A stretch of DNA of 64,000 nucleotides, taken from contig OX345639.1 of NCBI GenBank assembly GCA_947044365.1, positions 5,065,944 to 5,129,943 on the forward strand. Reading direction: 5' to 3'. Position numbers and translations under genes: made by a program. Shown here piece by piece: positions 52,262 to 62,375 of the stretch (position 1 is its first letter; every line of letters starts with the position of its first letter). The DNA comes from Petrosia ficiformis. Lineage: Eukaryota > Porifera > Demospongiae > Haplosclerida > Petrosiidae. Below the pieces are notes generated by a model. That model was not told the origin of the DNA. It saw nothing but the letters and a program-made list of their open reading frames with translations, and did no database searches.

Positions 52262-55200
52262 ATGGATTATATACGTGGAAATATATTGGGACATACTTAC
52301 CTCCTCTTCATACTCGTCTTTTATGGATCTACTTTATCAATCACTATTGATGACAGAAATGGAGAAGACTCTTTAAGTTGCTTTAAAGATGAAAGTCAGT
52401 CTTGTCGATCACTGAAATACATTGCTGCAAGTCTAAACTACACGAATTCACAAAACCTGACTGTAACGATTATTAGTCCAACACTTACGTTGAGTGAAGT
52501 TGTTGTGTTTTCAAATGTGACTAATTTCACACTCCAGGGGATCATTAACAAGAATACCACTATTTTATGTAATAACACTTCTTCAAATTTCATGATCGAA
52601 GGAGCTGCAATATCTTTCATGAAATCTCAAACAGTTCAGCTACTCAATTTCATAATCAAAGAATGTGGGGGGAGAAATGGAACTTTGAATGGTTCATTAT
52701 TGGTAAGTACTACAAATAATTTGTTAGTACAAAGGGTCACAGTTTTCAAATCATTTGGATATGGGTTAGCTATTTACAACACAAATGGAAGAGTATCTAT
52801 TAAACATTGTAAATTCAAGCATAATGGTCACTTATCTCCTCCTTATGTTTCTAAATATGATGGTGGCTCAGGTGGAGTATATATAGGCATTTATTCTAAA
52901 TGGCAGTCTATTCAAAATGGTCACTATACTATAAATAATTGTACATTTTACAACAACTCTGCTAACTCAAACATAACAAAATGGATCCAGTCTGGTAATC
53001 ATGGCGGAGGAATGCAAATAAACTTAGCAAATGGGTCATTTAATACCATTATTATGTCAGACTGTCATTTTAATAATAATACTGCTGGATTTGGTGGTGG
53101 TTTGTATATTAAATGTCGGTCTCTATGTAAAGAAAACATTATTAGAGTTGAACATACCTACTTTCACAACAATTCCGCTTCGATTGGAGGAGGTGGTGTT
53201 GATGTGGGATTTTCAAAACACAAGTCATTATACCCAATGTACAATAAAATAACTTTCTATTCATGTCATTTTGAAGAGAATTATGGTATATTTGGTGGAG
53301 GGGTAGCTGTGTTTACTGCTACTATTACTAGTTATAACTCACACATGTTTGAGAATATCATAAGATTTGAACATTGTGAGTTTAATAAAAACAGTGCAAA
53401 TGGTGGAGCAGCTGTTGATATTAGTAATGTCCAAAGAAAAAAATGTAGCTTAATATCCATCACAAAGACATTCTTTTTTGACTGTTCTTTCACCAAAAAT
53501 ATAGCATTTAGCAACACAAAGTCAAGTAATAAAATAACACAAAGTGCATTTTTTACTGGTTGTGTATATCCTTGCTTCATTGGTAACAACACTTTTGAGA
53601 ATAATGAAGGCACAGCTTTGTACGTATATTCAACTACTGTTAATTTTAAGAATTCAACAACTATATTTAGTGGGAACGTAGGAGAAAAGGGAGGAGCCAT
53701 ACTATTAGAAGGTGAATCATATCTTCAGTTGATAGGACAAGTACATTTTACGTTTGAGAACAACACAGCCTCTTATGGTGGTGCAATTTATGCGGAAACT
53801 CTTGAAGCAAATTACTTTCAACTCAGAGACATTTGCTTCATTAAGAAACAAAATCATGATTCTGAACACATCTTTGAATTTATCAACAATACTGCTACAA
53901 CACATATAAGTAATGATATGTTTGTTTCAGATTTGATTCCATGTTTAAAATATTGCGATTCAGAGGATCAAAAAATTGATAATGTAACTTTGCTGTTTAA
54001 ACACAGTTGCCTCGGAAACTTCAGCAAAAACGTGTCAGTTGCTACGGCTAGTTCCAACATTACAGTTGAACCTTCTATTGAAGCAATTCCAGGTTCTGTT
54101 CTTGAACTGAACATATCACAGAAAGACCAGTTTGACAATGAGGTTGGAAGGATTTTTCCACTATCGGTAAAAATAATAGAAAAGATAGGGAAGATTTCTA
54201 TAGACTCTGTGTTAATAAATAATAATGAGATCAAATTGTTTGGGCACCCAGGAGACACTGCAACTTTGATACTTCAAACAAATACTATTACAATCATCAA
54301 GGTGTCCATTGCAGTTACTTTATCTCAATGTCCACCTGGACTTTTGCTGGAATCTCGAAGTTGTAAGTGTTCTGCAGACCAAAATAGTACTTACCGATAT
54401 ACTGGTATATTATATTGCAAAAATTATAGGGCACATCTCAGATTAGGGAATTGGGCTGGTTATTTAAACCCACATAATAAAGTTCCTGAAAACTTTGCTA
54501 CTGGTGTTTGTGACTATAGAATCTGCTCATTTAAAGGACATGAATCTTATAATGGCTATTATGTTCTTCCTTCTAACACTAACTCACTGGAAATGTTTGT
54601 TTGTGGTAATTTTCGTCATGGAATCCTTTGTGGTAAGTGTATAGACAATTACACTGTGTACTACCACTCTCCATACTACTCATGTAAACAAGAGACCTCA
54701 CTTTGTACATATGGTATAGTTTTCTACATCCTCTCAGAATTACTACCAGTAACAGTTATATTCCTGATCATACTCATCTTCAACATTCATCTCACATCAG
54801 GTGCCTTGTATTCATTTATCTTCTATGCACAAGTATTAGATACTCTTTATGTAGATGCATTTGGAGCACTACATTTCAACAGTCCATTTAGTAAACTACT
54901 AAATGTATATAAAGTAATCTATGGAATTTTTAATTTCAACATTTTTATTGCCGAGAATGTATCTTTCTGCATCTACAAAAATGTCACTGTGCTGGACTTG
55001 TTCTTATTTCAATACTTGACTATTATCTATGCCCTTCTTCTCATCCTGTTAACAATTATGATCTTGAAAGTAAATTCACTCTATACTTGTATCAAGCTAT
55101 GTCACAAGTGTGGAAGAAGAAATATTCGTGGTTCAGTCATTAATGGACTCACTGCATTCTTAGTTCTATGTTACTTCCAATGCATCAATGTGACATACTG

Positions 55201-56008
55201 TATTCTCCTTCCCATTCACATCAGTAGCAAAAACAAGAGAATAGTTCCTCTATTTAATGGGGAGCTAGAGTATATGAAAGGAGAACATTTGAAATATGCT
55301 ATACCAGCTTTCATATGTCTATTTATGATAATCCTTCCTCCTCCTCTCGTATTATTGTCAGACTCAATACTAATAAAACTAAACAGTTTATTCCACTTCA
55401 AGAGAAACAGGTTTACATATTACCTCCTCAGAATCAGAATGAAAATTATGCCTTTCCTTGATTCATTCCAAGGCTGTTTCAAAGATAACTGTCGCTGTTT
55501 TGCAGGAATGTTTTTTGCCTATCGTGTACTCATATTACTGCCTGACGTTTATTCTGGAAATGTGATATCAAATTACACCTGTTCGGAAATATTTCTCTTC
55601 ATTGTAATAATCATTCATATTTTTGCTCGCCCATTTCAAAAGACATGGCATAATCATCTTGATCTCTTCCTTCTTGCTGACCTCCTGCTAGTGAACATGT
55701 TAACAATAGTTCACTACAATTTCAATCTTCTTCAAGATACAGATCACAAAGTTTCGGCTTTTTTCCACTTTGTGCAAATTATCTTTCTCACTATGCCACT
55801 AGTCTACATTGGTGCATACTGTGGTTACAATATCTGTGCCCGATTCAAGTGCTTCTCTACATACAAGATGAGGCTTACTGATAGATTTTCTCATCTGGAC
55901 AATATGAACAGTGAAAGCTTACCTGATCGCTTGATTAATGAAAATACAAACTTTGTATCTAACACGACAGCATACCTTACATTCACAAGCTCTAGTATTA
56001 ATAACTGA
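52262..56008 (+). CDS. Paralog D: Pmp-like beta-helix receptor, multi-pass membrane protein
   Basis: Intronless, 1,248 residues, the longest copy, starting MDYIRGNILGHTYLLF. Architecture as paralog A. The ectodomain is the most diverged of the plus-strand copies: an extra ITSYNSHMFENIIRFEHC stretch, a KKCSLISITKTFFFDCSF segment, and FSGNVGEKGGAILLEGE where others have FKGNKGEKGGAILLVGE. The membrane part stays almost identical to the others (RHGILCGKC, KLCHKCGRRNIRGS, GCFKDNCRCFAGM, ARPFQKTWHNHLDL). The C-terminal region is closest to paralog A (FNLLQDTDHK, GAYCGYNIC), ending NFVSNTTAYLTF...SSSINN. Confidence 0.9.
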   Translation: MDYIRGNILGHTYLLFILVFYGSTLSITIDDRNGEDSLSCFKDESQSCRSLKYIAASLNYTNSQNLTVTIISPTLTLSEVVVFSNVTNFTLQGIINKNTTILCNNTSSNFMIEGAAISFMKSQTVQLLNFIIKECGGRNGTLNGSLLVSTTNNLLVQRVTVFKSFGYGLAIYNTNGRVSIKHCKFKHNGHLSPPYVSKYDGGSGGVYIGIYSKWQSIQNGHYTINNCTFYNNSANSNITKWIQSGNHGGGMQINLANGSFNTIIMSDCHFNNNTAGFGGGLYIKCRSLCKENIIRVEHTYFHNNSASIGGGGVDVGFSKHKSLYPMYNKITFYSCHFEENYGIFGGGVAVFTATITSYNSHMFENIIRFEHCEFNKNSANGGAAVDISNVQRKKCSLISITKTFFFDCSFTKNIAFSNTKSSNKITQSAFFTGCVYPCFIGNNTFENNEGTALYVYSTTVNFKNSTTIFSGNVGEKGGAILLEGESYLQLIGQVHFTFENNTASYGGAIYAETLEANYFQLRDICFIKKQNHDSEHIFEFINNTATTHISNDMFVSDLIPCLKYCDSEDQKIDNVTLLFKHSCLGNFSKNVSVATASSNITVEPSIEAIPGSVLELNISQKDQFDNEVGRIFPLSVKIIEKIGKISIDSVLINNNEIKLFGHPGDTATLILQTNTITIIKVSIAVTLSQCPPGLLLESRSCKCSADQNSTYRYTGILYCKNYRAHLRLGNWAGYLNPHNKVPENFATGVCDYRICSFKGHESYNGYYVLPSNTNSLEMFVCGNFRHGILCGKCIDNYTVYYHSPYYSCKQETSLCTYGIVFYILSELLPVTVIFLIILIFNIHLTSGALYSFIFYAQVLDTLYVDAFGALHFNSPFSKLLNVYKVIYGIFNFNIFIAENVSFCIYKNVTVLDLFLFQYLTIIYALLLILLTIMILKVNSLYTCIKLCHKCGRRNIRGSVINGLTAFLVLCYFQCINVTYCILLPIHISSKNKRIVPLFNGELEYMKGEHLKYAIPAFICLFMIILPPPLVLLSDSILIKLNSLFHFKRNRFTYYLLRIRMKIMPFLDSFQGCFKDNCRCFAGMFFAYRVLILLPDVYSGNVISNYTCSEIFLFIVIIIHIFARPFQKTWHNHLDLFLLADLLLVNMLTIVHYNFNLLQDTDHKVSAFFHFVQIIFLTMPLVYIGAYCGYNICARFKCFSTYKMRLTDRFSHLDNMNSESLPDRLINENTNFVSNTTAYLTFTSSSINN

Positions 56009-56838
56009 ATCAATAGATTCATAAGTGTGTACTATATATAGTTTAATCTTTTTTTGAAATTCATAATTATATATTTTATCATTTGGATGTTCACTAAACA
56101 ATTCATTTGTAGCAACTGCTGTTGTTTTAATACAGTTATCATTAATATACTTGTACAACTTATGTAGAAAATCTCATATTATTTATTCCTTCTGTAAAGT
56201 ATTACATTTACAAACAATTATTTTTTACGTTAGCACTTTCTACATGTTGATATGTTAACACACTCTGGGATCTACCCTTCTTGTTCCACAGTTGCATACT
56301 ATAATTATTATTATGTAGTAGTATTATCAGACGTAAATTTGTTGTTGCTCATTCATACAATATGTATAGTGTAATGTTTAACCTCAATGTTTACTCTTGT
56401 TTTGGGTCAGTAATGTGTCTAAATTCTGTATATCAATTGAGTTCTATTTTGCTCTAAAAATGACGTATGTTTATCACATTTTCATAATGTATTTAAGTCA
56501 AATACTGTAATTATAATTATGTTTACAAGAGTACTGTATAGATGTCATAACCAAATGGCAGCATATAATATCTACTTCCTAGCAGCAGAGAGTACTTTTC
56601 CACAAGTTAAGAGTTTATTGGGTTCTTATTTTCCTCTTTGGGTTTTCTTTTCCAGTTATTCTGTTTACATTTTATAATTACATCCCTTTGTTAGCCTTTT
56701 CCTAATGATGTTAATATAAACAACAATTGTATGCAAACATAAACACAAGATAACAAGTCAAGAGCTAAAAATAAACAAAAATGTGTCCTTCTATATTTAT
56801 ACCTAATGACACACAGGCATATAGTTAATACTACAGTT
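56009..56838. other. Convergent spacer between paralogs D and E
   Basis: 830 bp between the stop codons of two tail-to-tail genes. It should hold both 3' UTRs. I see no repeat, relic or gene; the sequence after the D stop keeps a short match to the B and C 3' flanks (ATAGATTCATAAGTGTGTAC). Confidence 0.6.
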
Positions 56839-59800
56839 TTAAAATGTGTGGTAAGTTGACATTGTAGAGATAATGTTTGTATCTTCGTTAATCAGGCGAT
56901 CAGGTAAGCTTTCATCATTGATATCATGTAATCGAAAGAACTTATTACAGAACGTTTTCTTATAAGTAGAGAAGCATTTGAATCGAATGCATATGTTGTA
57001 ACCAAAGTATACACTAATGAATACTAGTGGGATTGTGACGAATATGACCTGTACAAAATTGAAAAATTTTTGCATTTTTTGGTTTGTATTTTGAAGGCTA
57101 GTATGATAGTGAACTATTGTTAACATGTTCACTAGCAGGAGGTTAGCAAGGAGGAAGAGATCAAGATGATTATGCCATGTCTTCTGAAATGGACGAGCAA
57201 AAAAATGAACAATTATTATAATGAAGAGAAATATTTCTGAACAAGTGTATTCTGATGCAGTGTCTCCTGAAAAAGTGTAAGGTAGTATTACGAGTATTCG
57301 ATAGGCAAAAAACATTCCTGCAAAACAGCGACAGTTATCTTTGAAACAGCCTTGGAATGAGTCAAGGAAAGGCATAATTTTCATTCTGATTCTGAGGAGG
57401 TAATATGTAAACTTTCTCTTGAAGTGGAATGAGCTATTTAGTTTTATTAGTATTGAGTCTGACAATAATATGAGAGGAGGAGGAAGGATTATCATAAATA
57501 GGCATGTGAAAGCTGGTATAGCATATTTCAAATGTTCTCCTTTCATATACTCTAGTTCCCCATTAAATAGAGGAACTCGTCTCTTATTTTTGCTGTAGAT
57601 ATGTACAGGAATCAGAATACTGAATGTCACATTGATGCATTGGAAGTAACAGAGAACTAAGAATGCAGTGAGTCCATTAATGACTGAACCACGAATATTT
57701 CTTCTTCCACACTTGTGACATAGCTTGATACAAGTATAGAGAGAGTTCACCTTTAAGATAACAATTGTAACGAGAATGAGAAGAAGGGCATAGATAATAG
57801 TCAAGTATTGAAATAAGAACAAGTCCAATACAGTGACGTTTTTGTAGATACAGAAGGAGAGTTTCTCAGAAACAAAAATGTTGAAATCAAAAATGCCATA
57901 GATTACTTTATATACATTTAGTAGTTTGCTAAATGGACTGTTGAAATATAGTGCTCCAAATGCATCTACATAAAGAGTATCTAATACTTGTGCATAGAAG
58001 ATAAATGAATACAAGGCACCTGATGTGAGATGAATGTTGAAGATGAGTATGATCAGGAATAAAACTGTTACTGGTAGTAGCTCTGAGAGGATGTAAAAAA
58101 CTATACCATATGTACAAAGTGAGGTCTCTTCTTTACATGAGTAATATGGAGAGTGGTAATACACTGTATAATTGTCTATACATCTACCACAAAGGATTCC
58201 ATGACGAAAATCACCACAAACCAAATTTTCCAAGGCGTCTGTCTTATTATGAAGGCAATAAAGTCCGTTAATAGATTTCTGTCCTTTGAATGAGCAGATA
58301 GTATATGCACAACTTCCTGTGGCAAATGTTTCATCTGTTTTATTGTGTGGGTTTAAATAACCAGCCCAAATCCCTAATCTGAGATATGCTCCATCATTCT
58401 TGCAATATGAAATACTACTATTTTCGAATGTAGAACAGATACAACCTCTGTTACGAGAATCGAAAAAATATCCAGGTGGACATTGAGATAAAGTAACGTG
58501 AATGGATGCTTTAATGACTGCAATAGCATTTGTTTGAAGTATCAAAGTTGCATTGTCTCCTGGGTTGCCGAATAATTTGATTTTGTTATTATTGATTAAC
58601 ACAGAGTTTGAATCGATTGAAACTTTTCCTTCCATTTGTGCTATTCTTGCTGACAGTGGAAAAATCTTTCCTACATCATTGTCAAATTGATCTGTCTGTG
58701 ATATGTTCAAGTTATGATAAAAACCAGGAATTACTTCAACAGAAGGTTGAACTGTAATGTTGGAAGTAGCTGTAGCAACTGATAAGTTTTTGTTTGTGCT
58801 GAAGTTTCCAAGGCAACTGTGTTTAAACAGTAGAGTTACATTATCAGTTTTTTGATCATCTGAATTGCAATATTTTAAACATGGAATCAGATTTGACACA
58901 AATATATCATTACCTATAAGTGTGGTAGCAGTGTTGTTGATGAATTCAAATGTATATTTTGGATTATGTTCTCGTGTGCTTATGAAGCAAATTTCTGTGT
59001 ATTGGAAGTAATGTGTTTCAAGAGTTACAGCACAAATTGCACCACCATAAGAAGCTGTGTTATTCTTAAACTGAAAATGTACTATTCCTATCAACCGAAG
59101 ATATGATTCACCTACTAATAGTATGGCTCCTCCCTTTTCTCCTTTGTTTCCCTTAAAGATAGTTACAGAATTGTTAAACTCAACAGTTGTTGAAGATACA
59201 TACAAAGCTGTGCCATCATTATCCTCAAAAGTGTTTTGGCCAGTGAACCAAGCATATACACGAGAAGTGAAGAATGCACCACTTTGTGTTATTTTATTTC
59301 TTGATGATGTGGTGCTACCTGCTATAATATTTTTGGTAAAAGAACAGTTAGAAAAGTATGTCTTTGTGATGAAAAAATATCCACTTTGGTTTATACGATT
59401 ATTATTTATATCAACTGCTGCTCCACCATTTGCACTGTTTTTATTAAATGTACAATTTTCAAATCTTATGATATTCTCGTATTGTTTTGCATAGTAGCTA
59501 GTATCAGTAAACACACCTACCCCACCACCAAATATACCATGATTCTCATCAAAATGACATGAATAGAAAGTCATGTTATTATGCATTGGGTAATACGTCT
59601 TCCGGCTTGCATATCCCACATCAATGCCACCTCCTCCAATTGAAGCAGAATTGTTGTAAAAGCTGGTATTATCCACTTTAATACTAGTATTGTTACATAC
59701 AGACTGACATTTAATATATAAACCACCACCAAATCCAGCAGTATTATTATTAAAATCACAGTCTAATATATTAATGGTATTATATGAATTATTTGCTAGA

Positions 59801-60546
59801 ATTATGTGCATTCCTCCACCATGATTACCGGTCTGGATCCATTGTGGTAGGTTTTTGTTAGCAGAGTTGTTGTAAAATTTACAATTATGTATAGTATAGT
59901 GACCATTTTGAATAGTCTGTTCTTTAGAATTGATGCCTATATATACTCCACCTGAACCACCATCATATGCATGAGTAGGTAAGTGACCATTATGCTTGAA
60001 TTTGCAGTGTTGAATAGATACTCTTCCATTTGTGTTGTAAATAGCTAACCCATACCCAAATGATTTGAAAACTGTGACCCTTTGTACTAACAAATTATTT
60101 GTAGTACTTACTAATAATGAACCATTCAAAATTCCATTTCTCCCCCCACATTCTTTGATTGTGAAATTGAGTAACTGAACTGTTTGAGAATTCATGAAAG
60201 ATATTGCAGCTCCTTTGTTCATGAAATTTAAAGAAGTGTTGTCACATGAAATAGTGGTATTTTTGTTAATGATCCCCTGGAGTGTGAAATTAGTCACATT
60301 TGAAAACACAACGACTTTGCTTAACGTAAGTGTTGGACTAATAATTGTTACAGTCAGGTTTTGTGAATTCGTGTAGTTTAGACTTGCAGCAACGTATTTC
60401 AGCGATTGACAAGACTGACTTTCATCTTTAAAGCAATTTGGAGAGTCTTTTCCATTTCTGCCATCAATAGTGATTGATAATGTAGATCCATAGGAGAAGA
60501 GTATGAAGAGGAGGTAAGTATATCTCAGTATGTTTCCAGAATCCAT
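56839..60546 (-). CDS. Paralog E: Pmp-like beta-helix receptor on the minus strand
   Basis: Intronless, 1,235 residues, MDSGNILRYTYLLFILF. It is the only complete copy in reverse orientation. Ectodomain repeats FGGGLYIKC, IGGGGIDVGY, FGGGVGVF, NGGAAVDI, KGGAILL and YGGAICAV are present. The cysteine module is shortened: CPPGYFFDSRNRGCICSTFE goes straight to NSSISYC, without the YTYTG/YRYSG stretch of the others. One residue is missing in FHFKRKFTYYLLR (others FKRNRFTYYLLR). The tail ends IISTMSTYHTF; the last seven codons (NSSINN in the others) are cut by a stop. Start, promoter block and C-terminal region are most like paralog B. Confidence 0.9.
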   Translation of the reverse strand: MDSGNILRYTYLLFILFSYGSTLSITIDGRNGKDSPNCFKDESQSCQSLKYVAASLNYTNSQNLTVTIISPTLTLSKVVVFSNVTNFTLQGIINKNTTISCDNTSLNFMNKGAAISFMNSQTVQLLNFTIKECGGRNGILNGSLLVSTTNNLLVQRVTVFKSFGYGLAIYNTNGRVSIQHCKFKHNGHLPTHAYDGGSGGVYIGINSKEQTIQNGHYTIHNCKFYNNSANKNLPQWIQTGNHGGGMHIILANNSYNTINILDCDFNNNTAGFGGGLYIKCQSVCNNTSIKVDNTSFYNNSASIGGGGIDVGYASRKTYYPMHNNMTFYSCHFDENHGIFGGGVGVFTDTSYYAKQYENIIRFENCTFNKNSANGGAAVDINNNRINQSGYFFITKTYFSNCSFTKNIIAGSTTSSRNKITQSGAFFTSRVYAWFTGQNTFEDNDGTALYVSSTTVEFNNSVTIFKGNKGEKGGAILLVGESYLRLIGIVHFQFKNNTASYGGAICAVTLETHYFQYTEICFISTREHNPKYTFEFINNTATTLIGNDIFVSNLIPCLKYCNSDDQKTDNVTLLFKHSCLGNFSTNKNLSVATATSNITVQPSVEVIPGFYHNLNISQTDQFDNDVGKIFPLSARIAQMEGKVSIDSNSVLINNNKIKLFGNPGDNATLILQTNAIAVIKASIHVTLSQCPPGYFFDSRNRGCICSTFENSSISYCKNDGAYLRLGIWAGYLNPHNKTDETFATGSCAYTICSFKGQKSINGLYCLHNKTDALENLVCGDFRHGILCGRCIDNYTVYYHSPYYSCKEETSLCTYGIVFYILSELLPVTVLFLIILIFNIHLTSGALYSFIFYAQVLDTLYVDAFGALYFNSPFSKLLNVYKVIYGIFDFNIFVSEKLSFCIYKNVTVLDLFLFQYLTIIYALLLILVTIVILKVNSLYTCIKLCHKCGRRNIRGSVINGLTAFLVLCYFQCINVTFSILIPVHIYSKNKRRVPLFNGELEYMKGEHLKYAIPAFTCLFMIILPPPLILLSDSILIKLNSSFHFKRKFTYYLLRIRMKIMPFLDSFQGCFKDNCRCFAGMFFAYRILVILPYTFSGDTASEYTCSEIFLFIIIIVHFFARPFQKTWHNHLDLFLLANLLLVNMLTIVHYHTSLQNTNQKMQKFFNFVQVIFVTIPLVFISVYFGYNICIRFKCFSTYKKTFCNKFFRLHDINDESLPDRLINEDTNIISTMSTYHTF

Positions 60547-60559
60547 TTTTTACAGAATC

Positions 60560-60976
60560 TGTTGTATGATCTGTTGATTTACTGATAACTGATTTTAAAA
60601 TGAAAAACACGTTTCATAAACATGTTCTTAGATGTGTGTTATAACCATATATGGTAATTTCAACAGTGAGATCACCACTATCACATGTATTATAATAACA
60701 AGCAACATTTTTCACATCAATAAAAAGTTTGGTAAATAATTACATTTCAAGGTATTATCTGTTTTTGTAATGCATCTGTTAGAGTTAGTTTCATTTTAAA
60801 ATACAATGCATAAACTGTGTACTGTGTTATGTACAAATAATTATATATTTATATATATATTTATATTGCTTATATGATAATATTATTATGATAACTAAGT
60901 TTATGCTTTGCGTTTGAAAGTGAAACTAACACAAACAGACACATTACAAAAACAGCTATTAACTTGAGATTACCAA
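60560..60976 (-). promoter_or_regulatory. Upstream region of paralog E, inverted duplicate of the B upstream region
   Basis: Read on the minus strand it matches 39241-39660: a perfect CArG box CCATATATGG (60645-60654), the shared element with TTACAAAAACAGATAAT and TTGAAATG (about 60730-60800), an AT-rich centre, and an opposite-facing element copy (GAAACTAACACAAACAGACA at about 60922-60960). Confidence 0.55.
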
Positions 60977-62375
60977 ACTTAATTGTCATTATGTTGTTGT
61001 GATATGAAGTTCTTAAAATTACAATACATTACTTCTAACCAAGAAAAAGAGCAAGTGATTAATTCAGGCAGTTAGACGAATTAGTTTATATATTAACTGC
61101 TTATATATTACACTTACTTTAGGCCATTAAAACTATAAACATCTCATTGATAGTGAATTGGTGGTACATCAATGAAAATACTTATAGAGCATGATGTCAC
61201 ATTAAGCACACTGTATAGCAAAACACATACAGTGTGGTAACAGTAGCTAGTACAATCTTTAAGAATATTTATCTTGTAGTTTTCAGAGCTGTTTACCCAT
61301 CATGATTGTGCAATAGTGATAGTAATGACCATATCACTATTAAAATTGAAACTCATATTCAGTTTAATGGGCTTGATGTTTGGAGATATAGCGATATACA
61401 TACCGGTATATATAGAACTTCAACACTATACAAGAATTGTATATCAACAGCATAGTGATTTGTTTCTTCATGCCATCATTAGATATAATACTCAAGAAAT
61501 GGATAAGAGAGAAAAATTTTATTTTCCTGAAACAAGTATTTTAGGGCCTCTACTTGTACTTGTAGTTAAGCCAAGTTACTTGATTGTACTTTGTACTTTG
61601 AGGATATAAACAAGACTATTACTTGTACTAAAGACTGTTCAGGATTGCTGGTTACATGTAGATTAAATTTTTTACACCAAACTAAAATAATAGTAAAATC
61701 ATCATTATAACTCTAATTGAAACCAAATTATTTAATTAATGAAATTATTGTTGAAGCATTGTACTTGTGTAAGTACTCGATTATTCTATGAAAGAATTTG
61801 TACTTTAGTACAATAAGAAAATTTGTACTTGAATTTTAAGTCTATATGTGTACTTGCCCAATTCTGATAGTATGCATATATACATTGCATGGTCAATTAA
61901 GCTGTTGTCTGTTGTAATTCTGTACCAGAGACCTAATTAACTTGTTATTATGGATGTACTAACATATGTAATCTACAAATGTACTTCTACTTGATGTTAA
62001 TAATCTGAATAACCAGGTTGATATGTATTTGAATAAAAAGAGAGACACCAACTACTTGTAGTAAAGTACCAATATTGTTTACTTGCCGCCACATGTCTAC
62101 TGGAAATTGATTATCAGAATTGTGTAGTGTCATGTGATCAATTGACACATGACCTATATACATGCAGTAACATTTCTTTAATAGTCAACATCAAGAAGAA
62201 AGTTTATGACACATTAGTCACTTTTCAAAAATTGAAATTTGTAATGTCAATAGTCAATTTACAAACATCTCATTTACCAGAAATGAAATCAATAACAATG
62301 TATCACTGTTGAAAAGTAGTTGAAAAGAATTATTTTATCATAGAGCAGTTCTATGTCCAAAGCAAACTTATTGAA
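60977..62375. other. Head-to-head spacer between paralogs E and F
   Basis: 1.4 kb without a supported gene. A 97-codon frame at 61316-61609 is hydrophobic at its start but has no homology that I recognise and is probably chance. 61540-61870 contains loose TTGTACTT repeats. None of the shared upstream elements is visible before paralog F. Confidence 0.5.

Noticed and set aside
33777..60546. Bacterial (chlamydial) contamination as the source of the Pmp-like genes
   Set aside because: Flanks are eukaryotic, the copies are tandem with AT-rich spacers, and the C-terminal multi-pass region is unlike Pmp autotransporters, which end in an outer-membrane barrel. They lie on the same contig as an intron-rich UBR gene. 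Ancient transfer of the repeat domain is not excluded.
61316..61609. 97-codon frame in the E-F spacer
   Set aside because: No recognisable motif, no shared element and AT-rich composition; likely chance.
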